Source: Myroides sp. WP-1 (GTDB taxonomy: Bacteria; Bacteroidota; Bacteroidia; Flavobacteriales; Flavobacteriaceae). From it: DNA of 64,000 nt. A program made the translations under genes and the position numbers. A model generated the notes under the pieces. That model saw nothing but the letters and a program-made list of their open reading frames with translations. It made no database searches and was not told where the DNA came from. Below are positions 44,132 through 53,091 of the stretch, in pieces (position 1 is the first letter of the stretch; the number at the start of each line of letters is the position of its first letter). The stretch lies in NCBI RefSeq assembly GCF_014145635.1, contig NZ_JACHTC010000003.1, forward strand, positions 186,001-250,000, written 5' to 3'.

Positions 44132-44743
44132 ATGCGTATATTGTCCTATTTATTTCCGCGATACACTTGGCAAAGGCTAACAAAAGACAAAGTTATTTAC
44201 TTAACTTTTGACGATGGTCCTATTCCAGATGTTACTGAATGGGTCTTGGATCTTTTACAACAACATCAAATAAAAGCTACCTTTTTTTGTATTGGTGATA
44301 ATATTCGAAAACACCCCATGATCTTTAAGCGAATACTCGCCGAAGATCATCAAATTGGCAATCATACTTTTAATCACGTAAAAGGGTGGCAAACCTCACT
44401 AGAAGAGTATATTTCTAACACAGAACAGTGTCAGCAAGAAATACAAAAGCATCGACAAGAGCCGACGTCATTATTTCGTCCTCCTTATGGAAAAATTAAA
44501 AAGAGTCAAGGAAAATATTTACTACAACAAGGATTTGAAGTAATTATGTGGACGATCATCACCAAAGACTACCAAGCAGCCTTAAGTCCACAAGCGTGTT
44601 TAAAACGAACACTTAAGCGCATTAAACCGGGAAGTATTATCGTTTTTCACGATAGCCAAAAAGCAGCCAAAAACATGAAGTACACCCTTCCTTTATTGAT
44701 TGATTATGCAAAGAAAGAAGGCTACACTTTTGCTCGTTTATAA
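44132..44743 (+). CDS. Polysaccharide deacetylase (NodB homology domain, CE4)
   Basis: A 203-residue metal-dependent deacetylase. The catalytic base and metal aspartates are in LTFDDGP (Asp27-Asp28), the metal histidines in IGNHTFNH (His78, His82), and FRPPYGKIK and IIVFHDS complete the CE4 motifs. It removes acetyl groups from peptidoglycan or another acetylated glycan. No cleavable signal peptide is evident, although the short N-terminus (MRILSYLFPRYTW) is hydrophobic. Its end overlaps the converging thioredoxin-like gene by six bases. Confidence 0.93.
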   Translation: MRILSYLFPRYTWQRLTKDKVIYLTFDDGPIPDVTEWVLDLLQQHQIKATFFCIGDNIRKHPMIFKRILAEDHQIGNHTFNHVKGWQTSLEEYISNTEQCQQEIQKHRQEPTSLFRPPYGKIKKSQGKYLLQQGFEVIMWTIITKDYQAALSPQACLKRTLKRIKPGSIIVFHDSQKAAKNMKYTLPLLIDYAKKEGYTFARL

Positions 44744-45031
44744 AGTTGTTGTCACACTTAGCAGGGCTTCAGTATCCATCACTCCACTTTGTCTCCAAAT
44801 CATTGCACCTTTTTTATACAACAACATCGTTGGAACTTTCTTGATGCGCAACGCTTCTATTAATTCACTATTTTTCGCCACATCAATCTTAACAATGCGC
44901 AACTGCTCTCCCATTGCTGTTGCAACTTCATAGATTACAGCATCCATTGCTGTACAAGCATCATTCCATTGAGCATAAAAATAGATTAATACAGGTACTT
45001 CTGCTGTTACTAAATCTCCAAATTTTGACAT
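44738..45031 (-). CDS. Thioredoxin-like protein with incomplete active site
   Basis: A 97-residue protein with the thioredoxin fold: strand VLIYFYAQW, active-site region, helix, strand LRIVKIDVAKNSELIEAL and the cis-proline loop KKVPTMLLYKKG. The active site reads WNDAC (22-26) where thioredoxins have WCGPC, so the attacking cysteine is missing and only Cys26 remains. It cannot work as a normal dithiol reductase; chaperone-like, binding or monothiol functions remain possible. It lies downstream of the metallophosphoesterase gene on the same strand, with about 75 bases between. Confidence 0.85.
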   Translation of the reverse strand: MSKFGDLVTAEVPVLIYFYAQWNDACTAMDAVIYEVATAMGEQLRIVKIDVAKNSELIEALRIKKVPTMLLYKKGAMIWRQSGVMDTEALLSVTTTL

Positions 45032-45107
45032 AAACCTCTCAATTAATGGTTTTACTTCTTCTTTAATAACTGATTCTTACAAAAATATTACATTTTAGCA
45101 AAATAAA

Positions 45108-46343
45108 CTATTTTTTCTTTCGCAATTCAAGAACTGTTATTTCTGGCCAAATTCCCGTACGTCCTTGATACGCATGATAGCCGAATCCGCGATTAACATG
45201 AATTATTTTTCCCATTTTTTCATACAAGCCCGCCCATTGTTTATACACATACTGAATCGGACTCCACTTGAGAAAACCAGGAATTTCAATACCAAATTGA
45301 CTTCCATGTGTATGTCCTGCAAGCGTTAACTGAAAGTTCTTAGGATGTTCCAAAATCTTAGCCTCCCAATGTGAAGGATCATGAGACATTAAAACTTTAA
45401 AATCAGATGCCTCTACCCCTTGTGTTGATTGGTCTAAATCGCCATATTTCATAAAATGTGCACGTTCACCCCAATTCTCTACACCAACAATAACTAGGCT
45501 ATCTTCTCCTTTGCGCAAGCGCACATGCTCATTGCGCAGCAGTTTAAACCCTAATGCCGGACTCAAGTCGCAGATGGCTTTAAAATTGCGTTCGCGATCT
45601 TCATCAGTATCCCATTGGATATACTCACCATAATCGTGATTTCCCAAGATTGAATAATTCCCAAAAGGATGTTGTTCTATTTTTTTAAATACATCCATCC
45701 ACGGAATCATCTCACCTGCCAAACTATTGACTAAGTCACCCGTAAACAACAACAAATCTGATTGTTGTTGATTCACCAAATCAATAGCATATTCTAATTT
45801 CTCCCTATTGTCAAAACTACCGGAGTGGATATCTGAAAGTTGAGTGATCGTAAAACCATCAAAGGCATCTGGTAAGTCCTCAAAAGTTAGGACGTGTTTA
45901 TACACCTGAAACTTATAGCGTCCGATGGTAATTCCATGCAACACTGAAATAAAGGGAATCGCTGCAATTCCAAAAGCAATTTGCGTGATAAATTTTCTTC
46001 TACTAGGTAAAAAAGGTCGTTTTTCAGTCGTCTTTGTTCGTCTAAAATACTGTACCAATCCGCGAATCACTCGAACAACATCTTCCAAAAGCAGTAAAAG
46101 CGTAATAATTACTTTGGGTAAGTAAAACAAAATGACCATTGCTGCCGCTAACATCGACTGATGATTTTGTCCGGATGAGCGGTCAAACCGAGAAAAGCCA
46201 TACGCAATATAAGCTAGTATCAGTGCAGAGCAACCTATATAAAGAAGTCGAAAAAATCGATGATGTGTCAATTGCTTTACTGCTTGATAGGCATAAAACT
46301 CAACAATCAGCAAAACAGGCAATAAGAATCCTAAATTCAACAT
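45108..46343 (-). CDS. Membrane-anchored metallophosphoesterase
   Basis: A 411-residue protein with an N-terminal membrane domain of about four helices and a C-terminal calcineurin-like phosphoesterase domain. Metal-site motifs are TQLSDIHSGSFDN, FTGDLVNS, GNHDYGEY, MSHDP and AGHTHGSQFG, the full set. Relatives include lipid pyrophosphatases such as LpxH-like and YkuE-type enzymes. The ATG at 46343 is chosen because a TAACTTTG box (46362-46369) ends 18 bases before it; an in-frame TTG further up overlaps that box. Confidence 0.9.
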   Translation of the reverse strand: MLNLGFLLPVLLIVEFYAYQAVKQLTHHRFFRLLYIGCSALILAYIAYGFSRFDRSSGQNHQSMLAAAMVILFYLPKVIITLLLLLEDVVRVIRGLVQYFRRTKTTEKRPFLPSRRKFITQIAFGIAAIPFISVLHGITIGRYKFQVYKHVLTFEDLPDAFDGFTITQLSDIHSGSFDNREKLEYAIDLVNQQQSDLLLFTGDLVNSLAGEMIPWMDVFKKIEQHPFGNYSILGNHDYGEYIQWDTDEDRERNFKAICDLSPALGFKLLRNEHVRLRKGEDSLVIVGVENWGERAHFMKYGDLDQSTQGVEASDFKVLMSHDPSHWEAKILEHPKNFQLTLAGHTHGSQFGIEIPGFLKWSPIQYVYKQWAGLYEKMGKIIHVNRGFGYHAYQGRTGIWPEITVLELRKKK

Positions 46344-46361
46344 AGTAAAAGCGATAAGTAA

Positions 46362-46369
46362 CAAAGTTA
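46362..46369 (-). promoter_or_regulatory. -7 promoter element of the metallophosphoesterase gene
   Basis: Minus-strand TAACTTTG matches TAnnTTTG and rules out the longer TTG start. Confidence 0.6.
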
Positions 46370-46450
46370 GTTTTTTGTCTCACGTATCAAAATATCTTTA
46401 ACAAAGATTAATAGCTTTCCTATGCAAGTGCCAACTTCGTTCTTATTATC

Positions 46451-46495
46451 AAAAAAAGGCAAATACAACGTTAGAAGTTGTATTTGCCTTTTTTT
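46451..46495 (-). terminator. Strong terminator after the FN3-like lipoprotein gene
   Basis: A perfect 19-bp stem (46451-46469 with 46477-46495) around GTTAGAA, with A-run and T-run flanks. Confidence 0.93.
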
Positions 46496-46542
46496 ATTTT
46501 GGGTCATTATCGTACAGCTTTGTACTATAACTTATTTTCTAT

Positions 46543-47691
46543 TTAAGATCTAGGTTGCCCATAGACTGGTATACCTGTAAAAATAGCTTTGAAGCGCTTA
46601 GTTGCATCACTTCTTCTTACCATCTCTATTTCTACTTTATAAGTTGTAGCAGCTGTTTTTGCTATTCGTATTTCGCCATAATCAATATCCGTATCTAAGG
46701 TTCCTGTTTCTTTATTCAGAATTTTAAATGCCTTTGCAACTTGATCTGCCCCAGGTCTACCTGGACCTTGGCTCGCATTGCGGATATAGCGTCCCTCTTT
46801 TAAAACATCTTCACTAGCCTGTGCTGCCCCAACACTAAACTGCACATCCCATTTTTCATTAGATAAATACAAATAGTATACTACCGTATTATCAACTGCA
46901 TCCCCTTCAAAATTCATCTGGGTCATTTGCAATAATTCTTCATCAATTGGCGCTTGCGAATCATCTTTTGTACGAACCTCAGCACTTACAAGAATGCGCG
47001 TGTCTGTTGCAGAAACCCCTGCTACGTAAATGATATAATCAGTATTGGGTTTCATTCCTTTTGGCTTCAACGCTGTTGGACCATCAACTTTAACAATCGT
47101 TGAACCTTCTTCCAGCACCTCTTCTGCTGTCATTTCCCTTCCCTCCATCATTACTTTTTCAACCACCATATAACGCATTCGCACAGCACCTGTCGGATTT
47201 ACAGTAAAAATAACACGTTCATTCGTTGAATCAACATCGGTGATCGTGATGCGTATATCTGCAGCTTTTTTAGTTCTAAAAGCCGTCCCCGCTTTATCAA
47301 AAGTAGCAACACCTTCTTTATTCACCGCCACAGCATAGAGAACATAATCCTGATCAGCTTCCAACGCATCAACTAATTGGGTTGCCGTTGCATCTCCAAC
47401 TAATTGTCCCAAATTCACAACCCTTTCTTCCGTAACTTCCTGTTCTTTTTTCTGAATCAAGTAGTAAATTTTTTCTGCTCCTATAGCTTGAAATTTAAAA
47501 GAAATTGATTCTTCCCCTACCTCTACAACCTCGACTTTCAACGTTGCTTTAGCAGCAGGTTCTCCTGGCTTAGGTTTTTCTTTACCCCCTAATTTGTAAC
47601 CATTATGATCGTCATTCGAACAACCAACCGCTGCAAATAGACTCCATGATACTAGCGTTAAAATAGCTAATTTAAAGTAAAAATTTCTCAT
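46543..47691 (-). CDS. Fibronectin-III-like surface lipoprotein
   Basis: A 382-residue exported protein with a lipoprotein signal (MRNFYFKLAILTLVSWSLFAAVGC, Cys24) and a Lys/Pro/Gly-rich linker. Two fibronectin type III-like repeats follow: LKVEVVEVGEESISFKFQAIGAEKIYYLI...LVDALEADQDYVLYAVAVNKEG (about 51-140) and ITITDVDSTNERVIFTVNPTGAVRMRYMV...MKPNTDYIIYVAGVSA (about 146-235). A C-terminal beta-rich domain (about 255-382) follows, with YYLYLSNEKWDVQFSVGAA. It probably sits on the outer membrane. Role unknown; no partner gene is evident. Confidence 0.8.
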   Translation of the reverse strand: MRNFYFKLAILTLVSWSLFAAVGCSNDDHNGYKLGGKEKPKPGEPAAKATLKVEVVEVGEESISFKFQAIGAEKIYYLIQKKEQEVTEERVVNLGQLVGDATATQLVDALEADQDYVLYAVAVNKEGVATFDKAGTAFRTKKAADIRITITDVDSTNERVIFTVNPTGAVRMRYMVVEKVMMEGREMTAEEVLEEGSTIVKVDGPTALKPKGMKPNTDYIIYVAGVSATDTRILVSAEVRTKDDSQAPIDEELLQMTQMNFEGDAVDNTVVYYLYLSNEKWDVQFSVGAAQASEDVLKEGRYIRNASQGPGRPGADQVAKAFKILNKETGTLDTDIDYGEIRIAKTAATTYKVEIEMVRRSDATKRFKAIFTGIPVYGQPRS

Positions 47692-47904
47692 AAACTTATC
47701 TTTTTTATTTTTGAATATGTCACAAGTTTATCAACAATAATTCAATTAAACCAAGAAATTGCGCCCCAAAACAAAACAATTAACAACTATATACCTAAAT
47801 TTAATAAACAATCGCAATATTAAACATCTCCGCTTTTTATAGATCCTATATGCGAATCTACTAGATCGCGTTATACATATTCCCACTTAGCAAAACAAAA
47901 TCAC

Positions 47905-47912
47905 TATCTTTG
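47905..47912 (+). promoter_or_regulatory. -7 promoter element of polA
   Basis: TATCTTTG matches TAnnTTTG and ends 34 bases before the polA ATG. Confidence 0.65.
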
Positions 47913-47946
47913 AAATTAATTCAATAGTAAATAAAACCATCATTCA

Positions 47947-50748
47947 ATGGCTCAACAAAAACGTCTTTTTTTATTAGATGCCTATGCCTTAATTTTTAGA
48001 GGCTATTATGCGCTGATTAAAAACCCAAGAGTAAACTCAAAAGGATTAGATACCTCTGCTATTTTAGGATTTATGAATTCCCTTTTAGATGTTATCAAAA
48101 GAGAGAATCCCGATCATTTAGCAGTTGCTTTTGACAATGGAGGTAGTCAAGATCGTTTGGCTATATTTCCAGAGTACAAAGCCAATCGAGACGTAACACC
48201 TGAAGCAATTAAAGTTGCTGTTCCCTATATCAAAGAAATTTTAAAAGCCATGCATATCCCGATTATTGAAGTAAGCGGATTTGAGGCGGATGATTTAATT
48301 GGTACTATTTCTAAACAAGCCGAAAAGGAAAACTTCAGGGTATATATGGTTACACCTGACAAGGATTACGCCCAGCTTGTTTCTGACAATATTGTCATGT
48401 ACAGACCGGCGAGAATGGGTAATGGTATTGAAATTTGGGGTGTTGAGAAAGTCAAAGAAAAATTTGAAGTAGACCACCCTGAACAGGTTATTGACTTTTT
48501 AGGGATGATGGGAGATGCCGTTGACAATATTCCAGGTTTACCAGGGGTAGGTGAAAAAACAGCAAAAAAATTCATCAAAGAATACGGTTCAATGGAAAAC
48601 CTTTTAGCTCATACGCATGAATTAAAAGGAAAAATGAAAGAAAACATTGAAGCGAATAAAGAGAAAGGGTTACTTTCTAAAAAACTAGCAACGATAATAC
48701 TTGATTGTCCTGTCACTTTCAATGCCGATGATTACATTTTAGAGCAACCCGATGTTGAGAAGACAGATGCTTTATTTATTGAATTGGAGTTTAGACGCAT
48801 GAAGGAGCAGTTTGACAAGATTTTCGCTTCTGATCACCAAGTAGCAACTCCTGTTGGTTCGGCTGCTACACAGCAAGAAGATCAATTGGACTTATTTGGC
48901 TTGACTGAAGGCTCCTCTACTTCTTCGGCATTTCAATCATTAGAGACTACGCAACACGTATATCAATTGGTACAAACGCCGATGGCAATTCGCTTATTAG
49001 CCCAACAATTGATGCAACAGCAAAGTGTTTGTTTTGACACAGAAACAACAGGTTTAGATCCTTTAACGGCAGAACTTGTTGGTGTTGCTTTTTCTTTTGA
49101 AAAAGGCACAGCGTTTTATGTTCCCTTTCCTGAGGACAAAGCAGCTGCTCTAGATTTACTCTCTCATTTCAAACCTTTTTTCGAATCAGAAACGATCGAA
49201 AAAATTGGTCAAAATTTAAAATACGACATCAAGGTCTTAAAACAATATGACATTCAAGTAAACAGTCCTTTGTTTGACACGATGATTGCACACTACCTGA
49301 TTAATCCAGACATGCGTCACAACATGGATGTATTGGCAGAGACCTACTTAAATTATACCCCTCAACCCATAGAAACATTAATTGGAAAAAAGGGAAAAAG
49401 TCAAAAGACGATGAGAGAAGTAGAAGTAGAATTGACAAAAGAATATGCAGGAGAAGATGCCGATATCACCTTTCAGTTGAAACAAAAATTCCTACCTCAA
49501 TTGGAAGAAACCCGTACGGTAGACTTATTTAAAAACATTGAAATTCCGTTGGTTTCTGTATTAGCAGATATGGAAAATGAAGGTATTCGATTGGATGTAG
49601 AATTTCTTCAATCGCTCTCCGCAACTTTAGATAGTGACATCAAACAATTGGAACAATCTATTTACGAAACTGCAGGAGAGAACTTTAATCTTGCATCACC
49701 CAAACAATTAGGAGATATTTTATTTGAAAAATTACAGATAGGCGGATCTAAACCCAAGAAAACAAAAACAGGGCAATATGCTACTGGAGAAGAAATCTTA
49801 AGTGATTTAGCAGCGAAACACCCTATAGTACAAGATATATTAAACTGGCGTCAATTAATTAAGTTGCAAAACACTTATGTAGACGCATTGCCGAAACAAA
49901 TTAATCCTGTTACCAATCGCGTACACACGGAGTATATGCAAGCCGTAGCAGCTACAGGGCGTTTGAGTTCAAACAATCCAAACTTACAAAACATCCCTAT
50001 TCGAACAGAAAGAGGACGTTTAGTTCGAAAAGCGTTTATTGCACGTGATGAAAATTACGTTTTACTAGCGGCGGATTACTCTCAAATTGAGTTGCGCATC
50101 ATTGCAGCTTTGAGTCAAGAACCCAATATGATCGAATCATTTAAAAATGGCGAAGATATTCACCGTTCAACAGCGGCTCGTGTATTCAATGTTCCTCTAG
50201 AAGAAGTAACCAAAGAACAACGTAGCCACGCCAAAACGGTAAACTTCGGAATTATTTATGGAGTTTCTGCCTTTGGATTGAGCAATCAAACAAATCTATC
50301 GCGTTCAGAAAGTAAGGAACTGATTGATACCTATTATGAAACGTATCCAAAACTGAAAGATTATATCGCTCAGCAAATTGAATTTGCTAGAGAAAACGGA
50401 TATGTACAAACCATCTTAGGACGACGACGCTACTTAAAAGATATTCACTCCCAAAATGCAGTAGTGCGCAGTGCAGCAGAACGAAACGCTGTGAATGCAC
50501 CTATTCAGGGAAGTGCAGCGGATATCATCAAAATTGCGATGATTAATATCCATAAGCGCTTAGTGAACGAGCAGTGGAAATCTAAAATGTTGTTACAAGT
50601 ACACGATGAGTTGGTGTTTGATGCACACAAAGAAGAACTAGACGCTTTAAAAACAATGGTTAAAGAAGAAATGGAAAACGCCTTTACATTGGATGTTCCT
50701 TTAGTTGTAGACTTAGGAATTGGAGAAAATTGGTTAATTGCACACTAA
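47947..50748 (+). CDS. polA: DNA polymerase I
   Basis: PolA fills gaps, removes RNA primers and takes part in repair. The 933-residue protein has all three domains: 5' nuclease (about 1-290, with SGFEADDLIGT and GDAVDNIPGLPGVGEKTA), 3'-5' exonuclease (about 335-525, with FDTETTGLD: Asp364 and Glu366 intact, so proofreading is likely) and the polymerase (about 560-933, motif A DYSQIELR at Asp710, motif B RSHAKTVNFGIIYG, motif C QVHDE with Asp887). Some bacterial families have lost the exonuclease residues; here they are kept. It is monocistronic. Confidence 0.98.
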   Translation: MAQQKRLFLLDAYALIFRGYYALIKNPRVNSKGLDTSAILGFMNSLLDVIKRENPDHLAVAFDNGGSQDRLAIFPEYKANRDVTPEAIKVAVPYIKEILKAMHIPIIEVSGFEADDLIGTISKQAEKENFRVYMVTPDKDYAQLVSDNIVMYRPARMGNGIEIWGVEKVKEKFEVDHPEQVIDFLGMMGDAVDNIPGLPGVGEKTAKKFIKEYGSMENLLAHTHELKGKMKENIEANKEKGLLSKKLATIILDCPVTFNADDYILEQPDVEKTDALFIELEFRRMKEQFDKIFASDHQVATPVGSAATQQEDQLDLFGLTEGSSTSSAFQSLETTQHVYQLVQTPMAIRLLAQQLMQQQSVCFDTETTGLDPLTAELVGVAFSFEKGTAFYVPFPEDKAAALDLLSHFKPFFESETIEKIGQNLKYDIKVLKQYDIQVNSPLFDTMIAHYLINPDMRHNMDVLAETYLNYTPQPIETLIGKKGKSQKTMREVEVELTKEYAGEDADITFQLKQKFLPQLEETRTVDLFKNIEIPLVSVLADMENEGIRLDVEFLQSLSATLDSDIKQLEQSIYETAGENFNLASPKQLGDILFEKLQIGGSKPKKTKTGQYATGEEILSDLAAKHPIVQDILNWRQLIKLQNTYVDALPKQINPVTNRVHTEYMQAVAATGRLSSNNPNLQNIPIRTERGRLVRKAFIARDENYVLLAADYSQIELRIIAALSQEPNMIESFKNGEDIHRSTAARVFNVPLEEVTKEQRSHAKTVNFGIIYGVSAFGLSNQTNLSRSESKELIDTYYETYPKLKDYIAQQIEFARENGYVQTILGRRRYLKDIHSQNAVVRSAAERNAVNAPIQGSAADIIKIAMINIHKRLVNEQWKSKMLLQVHDELVFDAHKEELDALKTMVKEEMENAFTLDVPLVVDLGIGENWLIAH

Positions 50749-50774
50749 ATCATACAAATCAATATTAAATTACG

Positions 50775-50782
50775 TAAATTTG
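50775..50782 (+). promoter_or_regulatory. -7 promoter element of the DUF805 gene
   Basis: TAAATTTG matches TAnnTTTG, ending 24 bases before the ATG. Confidence 0.55.
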
Positions 50783-50806
50783 ACGGAAATTTAATAAAAA
50801 ATAACT

Positions 50807-51133
50807 ATGAATTATTATGTATCGGTGTTGAAGAACTACTTCAACTTTAATGGTAGAGCAAGAAGAAGTGAATTTTGGTATTTCATGCTGTTCAACTGTA
50901 TTATTGCTTTTGTCTTAGGTTTTATCGGCGGACTTCTCAACACCTCATTATTGTCGTCAATCTACAGTCTCGCTGTTCTATTACCTGGAATTGGTGTTGC
51001 TGTTCGAAGAATGCACGACATTGGAAAAAGCGGTTGGTTTATTTTAATTCCAATCTACAACATTGTTTTAGCTGCCACAGAAGGTACTAAAGGAGATAAT
51101 GAATACGGAGCAGATCCAAAAGCAAATGCTTAA
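50807..51133 (+). CDS. DUF805-family inner-membrane protein
   Basis: A 108-residue protein matching the DUF805 pattern: NYFNFNGRARRSEFWYFMLFN at the start, two to three membrane helices, and the closing block RRMHDIGKSGWFILIPIYNIVLAATEGTKGDNEYGADP. These small proteins are common in bacteria and have no settled function. It is a single gene with its own -7 box and terminator. Confidence 0.93.
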   Translation: MNYYVSVLKNYFNFNGRARRSEFWYFMLFNCIIAFVLGFIGGLLNTSLLSSIYSLAVLLPGIGVAVRRMHDIGKSGWFILIPIYNIVLAATEGTKGDNEYGADPKANA

Positions 51134-51154
51134 GGGTTTCACGCAATACAAATT

Positions 51155-51188
51155 AAAAGGGTTATTCGATTTGAATAGCCCTTTTTTT
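51155..51188 (+). terminator. Intrinsic terminator of the DUF805 gene
   Basis: AAAAGGG-T-TATTC and GAATA-G-CCCTTTT form a 13-bp stem with one internal mismatch around GATTT, then T-run. Confidence 0.87.
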
Positions 51189-51231
51189 ATTCCGAACAGA
51201 TTCCTACTAACATTTATTTCGAATTAAAACT

Positions 51232-51239
51232 TACTTTTG
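51232..51239 (+). promoter_or_regulatory. -7 promoter element of the acyltransferase gene
   Basis: TACTTTTG matches TAnnTTTG, ending 22 bases before the ATG. Confidence 0.55.
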
Positions 51240-51261
51240 TACTTCATTTTAAATCAAGACA

Positions 51262-51825
51262 ATGAAAAGAATATTGGGTAAAATCATGTTGGGTGTTACG
51301 GGATGGAAACTTGTGGTACATGACGAATCATTTAAACAGGAAAAGAAGAGTATCTTAATCTGTGTTCCACATACGTCCAATTGGGATTTTTACTACAGTT
51401 TGGCTTGTTTTTGGATTTTGGGCATGCCTTTTAAAATGTTTATCAAGGACTATTACACCAAATCGTGGTTTGGTTTCTTCTTTAAAGCGTTGGGATGCAT
51501 AGGCGTTGATCGTACAAAGAGTCAGAATCTAGTAGAATATGCCGTGCAGATCATCAACGAATCAGACACAATAGCCTTGATCAATACCCCCGAAGGGACG
51601 CGTTCCTATTCAGAAAAATGGAAACAAGGGTTTTACCACATCGCAAGACAAACAGATATTCCCATTGCTTTGTGTTATGCCGATTACAAAAAGAAACAAT
51701 GTGGGATTATGAAATTAGTGAAAGTAGAAGACAAATCTTTTGAAGAACTACTTGATGAGATTGCGCCATACTACAACGCCGAGATGGCAAAATATCCGGA
51801 GAATTACAATCCTAAACTATATTAA
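51262..51825 (+). CDS. 1-acyl-sn-glycerol-3-phosphate acyltransferase-like protein (PlsC family)
   Basis: A 187-residue acyltransferase of the PlsC type. The catalytic HxxxxD motif is HTSNWD (His37, Asp42), the phosphate-binding region reads NTPEGTRSYSEKWKQGFYHIA, and a hydrophobic segment (LACFWILGMPFKMFIK) lies between. It is shorter than the E. coli PlsC (about 245 residues). It may acylate lysophosphatidate or another lysolipid at the membrane. Single gene. Confidence 0.85.
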   Translation: MKRILGKIMLGVTGWKLVVHDESFKQEKKSILICVPHTSNWDFYYSLACFWILGMPFKMFIKDYYTKSWFGFFFKALGCIGVDRTKSQNLVEYAVQIINESDTIALINTPEGTRSYSEKWKQGFYHIARQTDIPIALCYADYKKKQCGIMKLVKVEDKSFEELLDEIAPYYNAEMAKYPENYNPKLY

Positions 51826-52032
51826 GTTAAGAGAAAAGCATTAAGATAGAAAGCATTAGCGACAGTATACGCCAAAATAAAAGATTTATTTCTTGATTTT
51901 AGTTCTTAGACGCTAGGTATATTTTATTTTTTTTAGTGGAAGAAGAGGTGAAAAAGGCTTGACTTTTTTCTTCAAACAAATTACAACTCAGCTTGTTAAA
52001 AGCAAATAAAAGCAAAAAACAGCGGTATGAAT
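51826..52032. other. Intergenic region upstream of the ribosomal operon
   Basis: About 200 bp with no ORF of note and no clear terminator for the acyltransferase gene. The rplM promoter begins at its right end. Confidence 0.4.
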
Positions 52033-52062
52033 TTGTATAATAAAAGAAATTATGTAATTTTG
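52033..52062 (+). promoter_or_regulatory. Promoter of the rplM-rpsI operon
   Basis: TTG (52033-52035), 19 bases, then TAATTTTG (52055-52062): both Bacteroidota elements at the usual spacing. A small hairpin TCCC/GGGA (52067-52079) follows near the predicted transcript start. Confidence 0.8.
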
Positions 52063-52109
52063 CACTCCCTTAATTGGGAATGGAATGTTTAATTAAATAC
52101 AAAATTATT

Positions 52110-52565
52110 GTGGAAAGTTTAAGCTACAAGACTGTATCAGCAAACAAAGCAACTGTTCAAAAAGAATGGTTAGTTGTAGATGCTGAAGGCCAAAATTTGG
52201 GTCGTCTTGCTTCTAAAGTGGCAACACTTTTAAGAGGTAAACACAAGACAAATTACACGCCGCACGTAGACTGTGGAGACAACGTAATCGTGATCAACGC
52301 AGAAAAAATCAACCTAACTGGTAACAAATTAGATGACAAGACTTACATCCGTCATACAGGTTATCCAGGAGGACAAAGATCTTTAACTGCTAAAGTAATG
52401 CAACAAAAAAATCCTGCATTATTAGTAGAGAAAGCAATCAAAGGGATGTTGCCTAAAAACAAATTAGGAGCACAATTATTCCGTAATTTAAATGTTAATG
52501 TAGGCGCTGAGCACAAACATGGAGCTCAACAACCTAAAGCCGTTAATTTAAACGAAGTTAAGTAA
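52110..52565 (+). CDS. rplM: 50S ribosomal protein L13
   Basis: L13 is an early assembly protein of the large subunit. The GTG at 52110 gives a 151-residue product starting (M)[15 protein letters not shown], which fits the conserved N-terminus and usual length in Flavobacteriia; an in-frame ATG at 52080 would add ten non-conserved residues. Family motifs are [35 protein letters not shown] and [13 protein letters not shown] sequence ([13 protein letters not shown]). The stop overlaps the rpsI start by one base (TAATG), implying coupling. Confidence 0.95.
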   Translation: MESLSYKTVSANKATVQKEWLVVDAEGQNLGRLASKVATLLRGKHKTNYTPHVDCGDNVIVINAEKINLTGNKLDDKTYIRHTGYPGGQRSLTAKVMQQKNPALLVEKAIKGMLPKNKLGAQLFRNLNVNVGAEHKHGAQQPKAVNLNEVK

Positions 52566-52951
52566 TGGGAGTTATTCACAAAATCGGTAGAAGAAAAACC
52601 GCTGTAGCTCGTGTTTATGTTTCAGAAGGAACAGGAAACATTACAGTAAACAAAAAAGATTTTAAAATTTATTTCCCTACAGGTACATTACAGTACAAAG
52701 TATTACAGCCTCTTACACTTACTGAGAACGCTGAGAACTTTGACATCAAAGTAAATGTATATGGTGGTGGAACTACAGGACAAGCTGAGGCAGTGCGTAT
52801 GGCAATTGCTAGAGCGATGTGCGAAATTGATGTTGAGAACAGAGCAGTTCTTAAACCAGAAGGATTATTGACTCGTGACCCTCGTATGGTTGAGCGTAAG
52901 AAATTCGGTCAGAAGAAAGCTCGTAAGAGATTCCAATTCTCTAAACGTTAA
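52565..52951 (+). CDS. rpsI: 30S ribosomal protein S9
   Basis: S9 binds the 3' domain of 16S rRNA, with its tail reaching the P-site tRNA. The 128-residue protein shows [13 protein letters not shown] near the start, [19 protein letters not shown] in the middle and the basic end [27 protein letters not shown] with the conserved KR terminus. It is translationally coupled to rplM. The rpsB gene follows after 140 bases. Confidence 0.98.
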   Translation: MGVIHKIGRRKTAVARVYVSEGTGNITVNKKDFKIYFPTGTLQYKVLQPLTLTENAENFDIKVNVYGGGTTGQAEAVRMAIARAMCEIDVENRAVLKPEGLLTRDPRMVERKKFGQKKARKRFQFSKR

Positions 52952-53091
52952 TATTTATTTATTATTAAAAAATCTAGGTTTTTGTTGCGCACTTGCATTT
53001 TTTGTAAGAAGTAGTTTAGCATCTAAATGGTTGAGACCGAGTAATCGCTACTGAATCATTGCTAAAGTAACAGAACGTAAACTATTAGAAA

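Noticed and set aside
52080..52109. ATG at 52080 as the rplM start
   Set aside because: It would add ten residues not shared with L13 proteins, while the GTG at 52110 gives the usual 151 residues and the conserved N-terminus.
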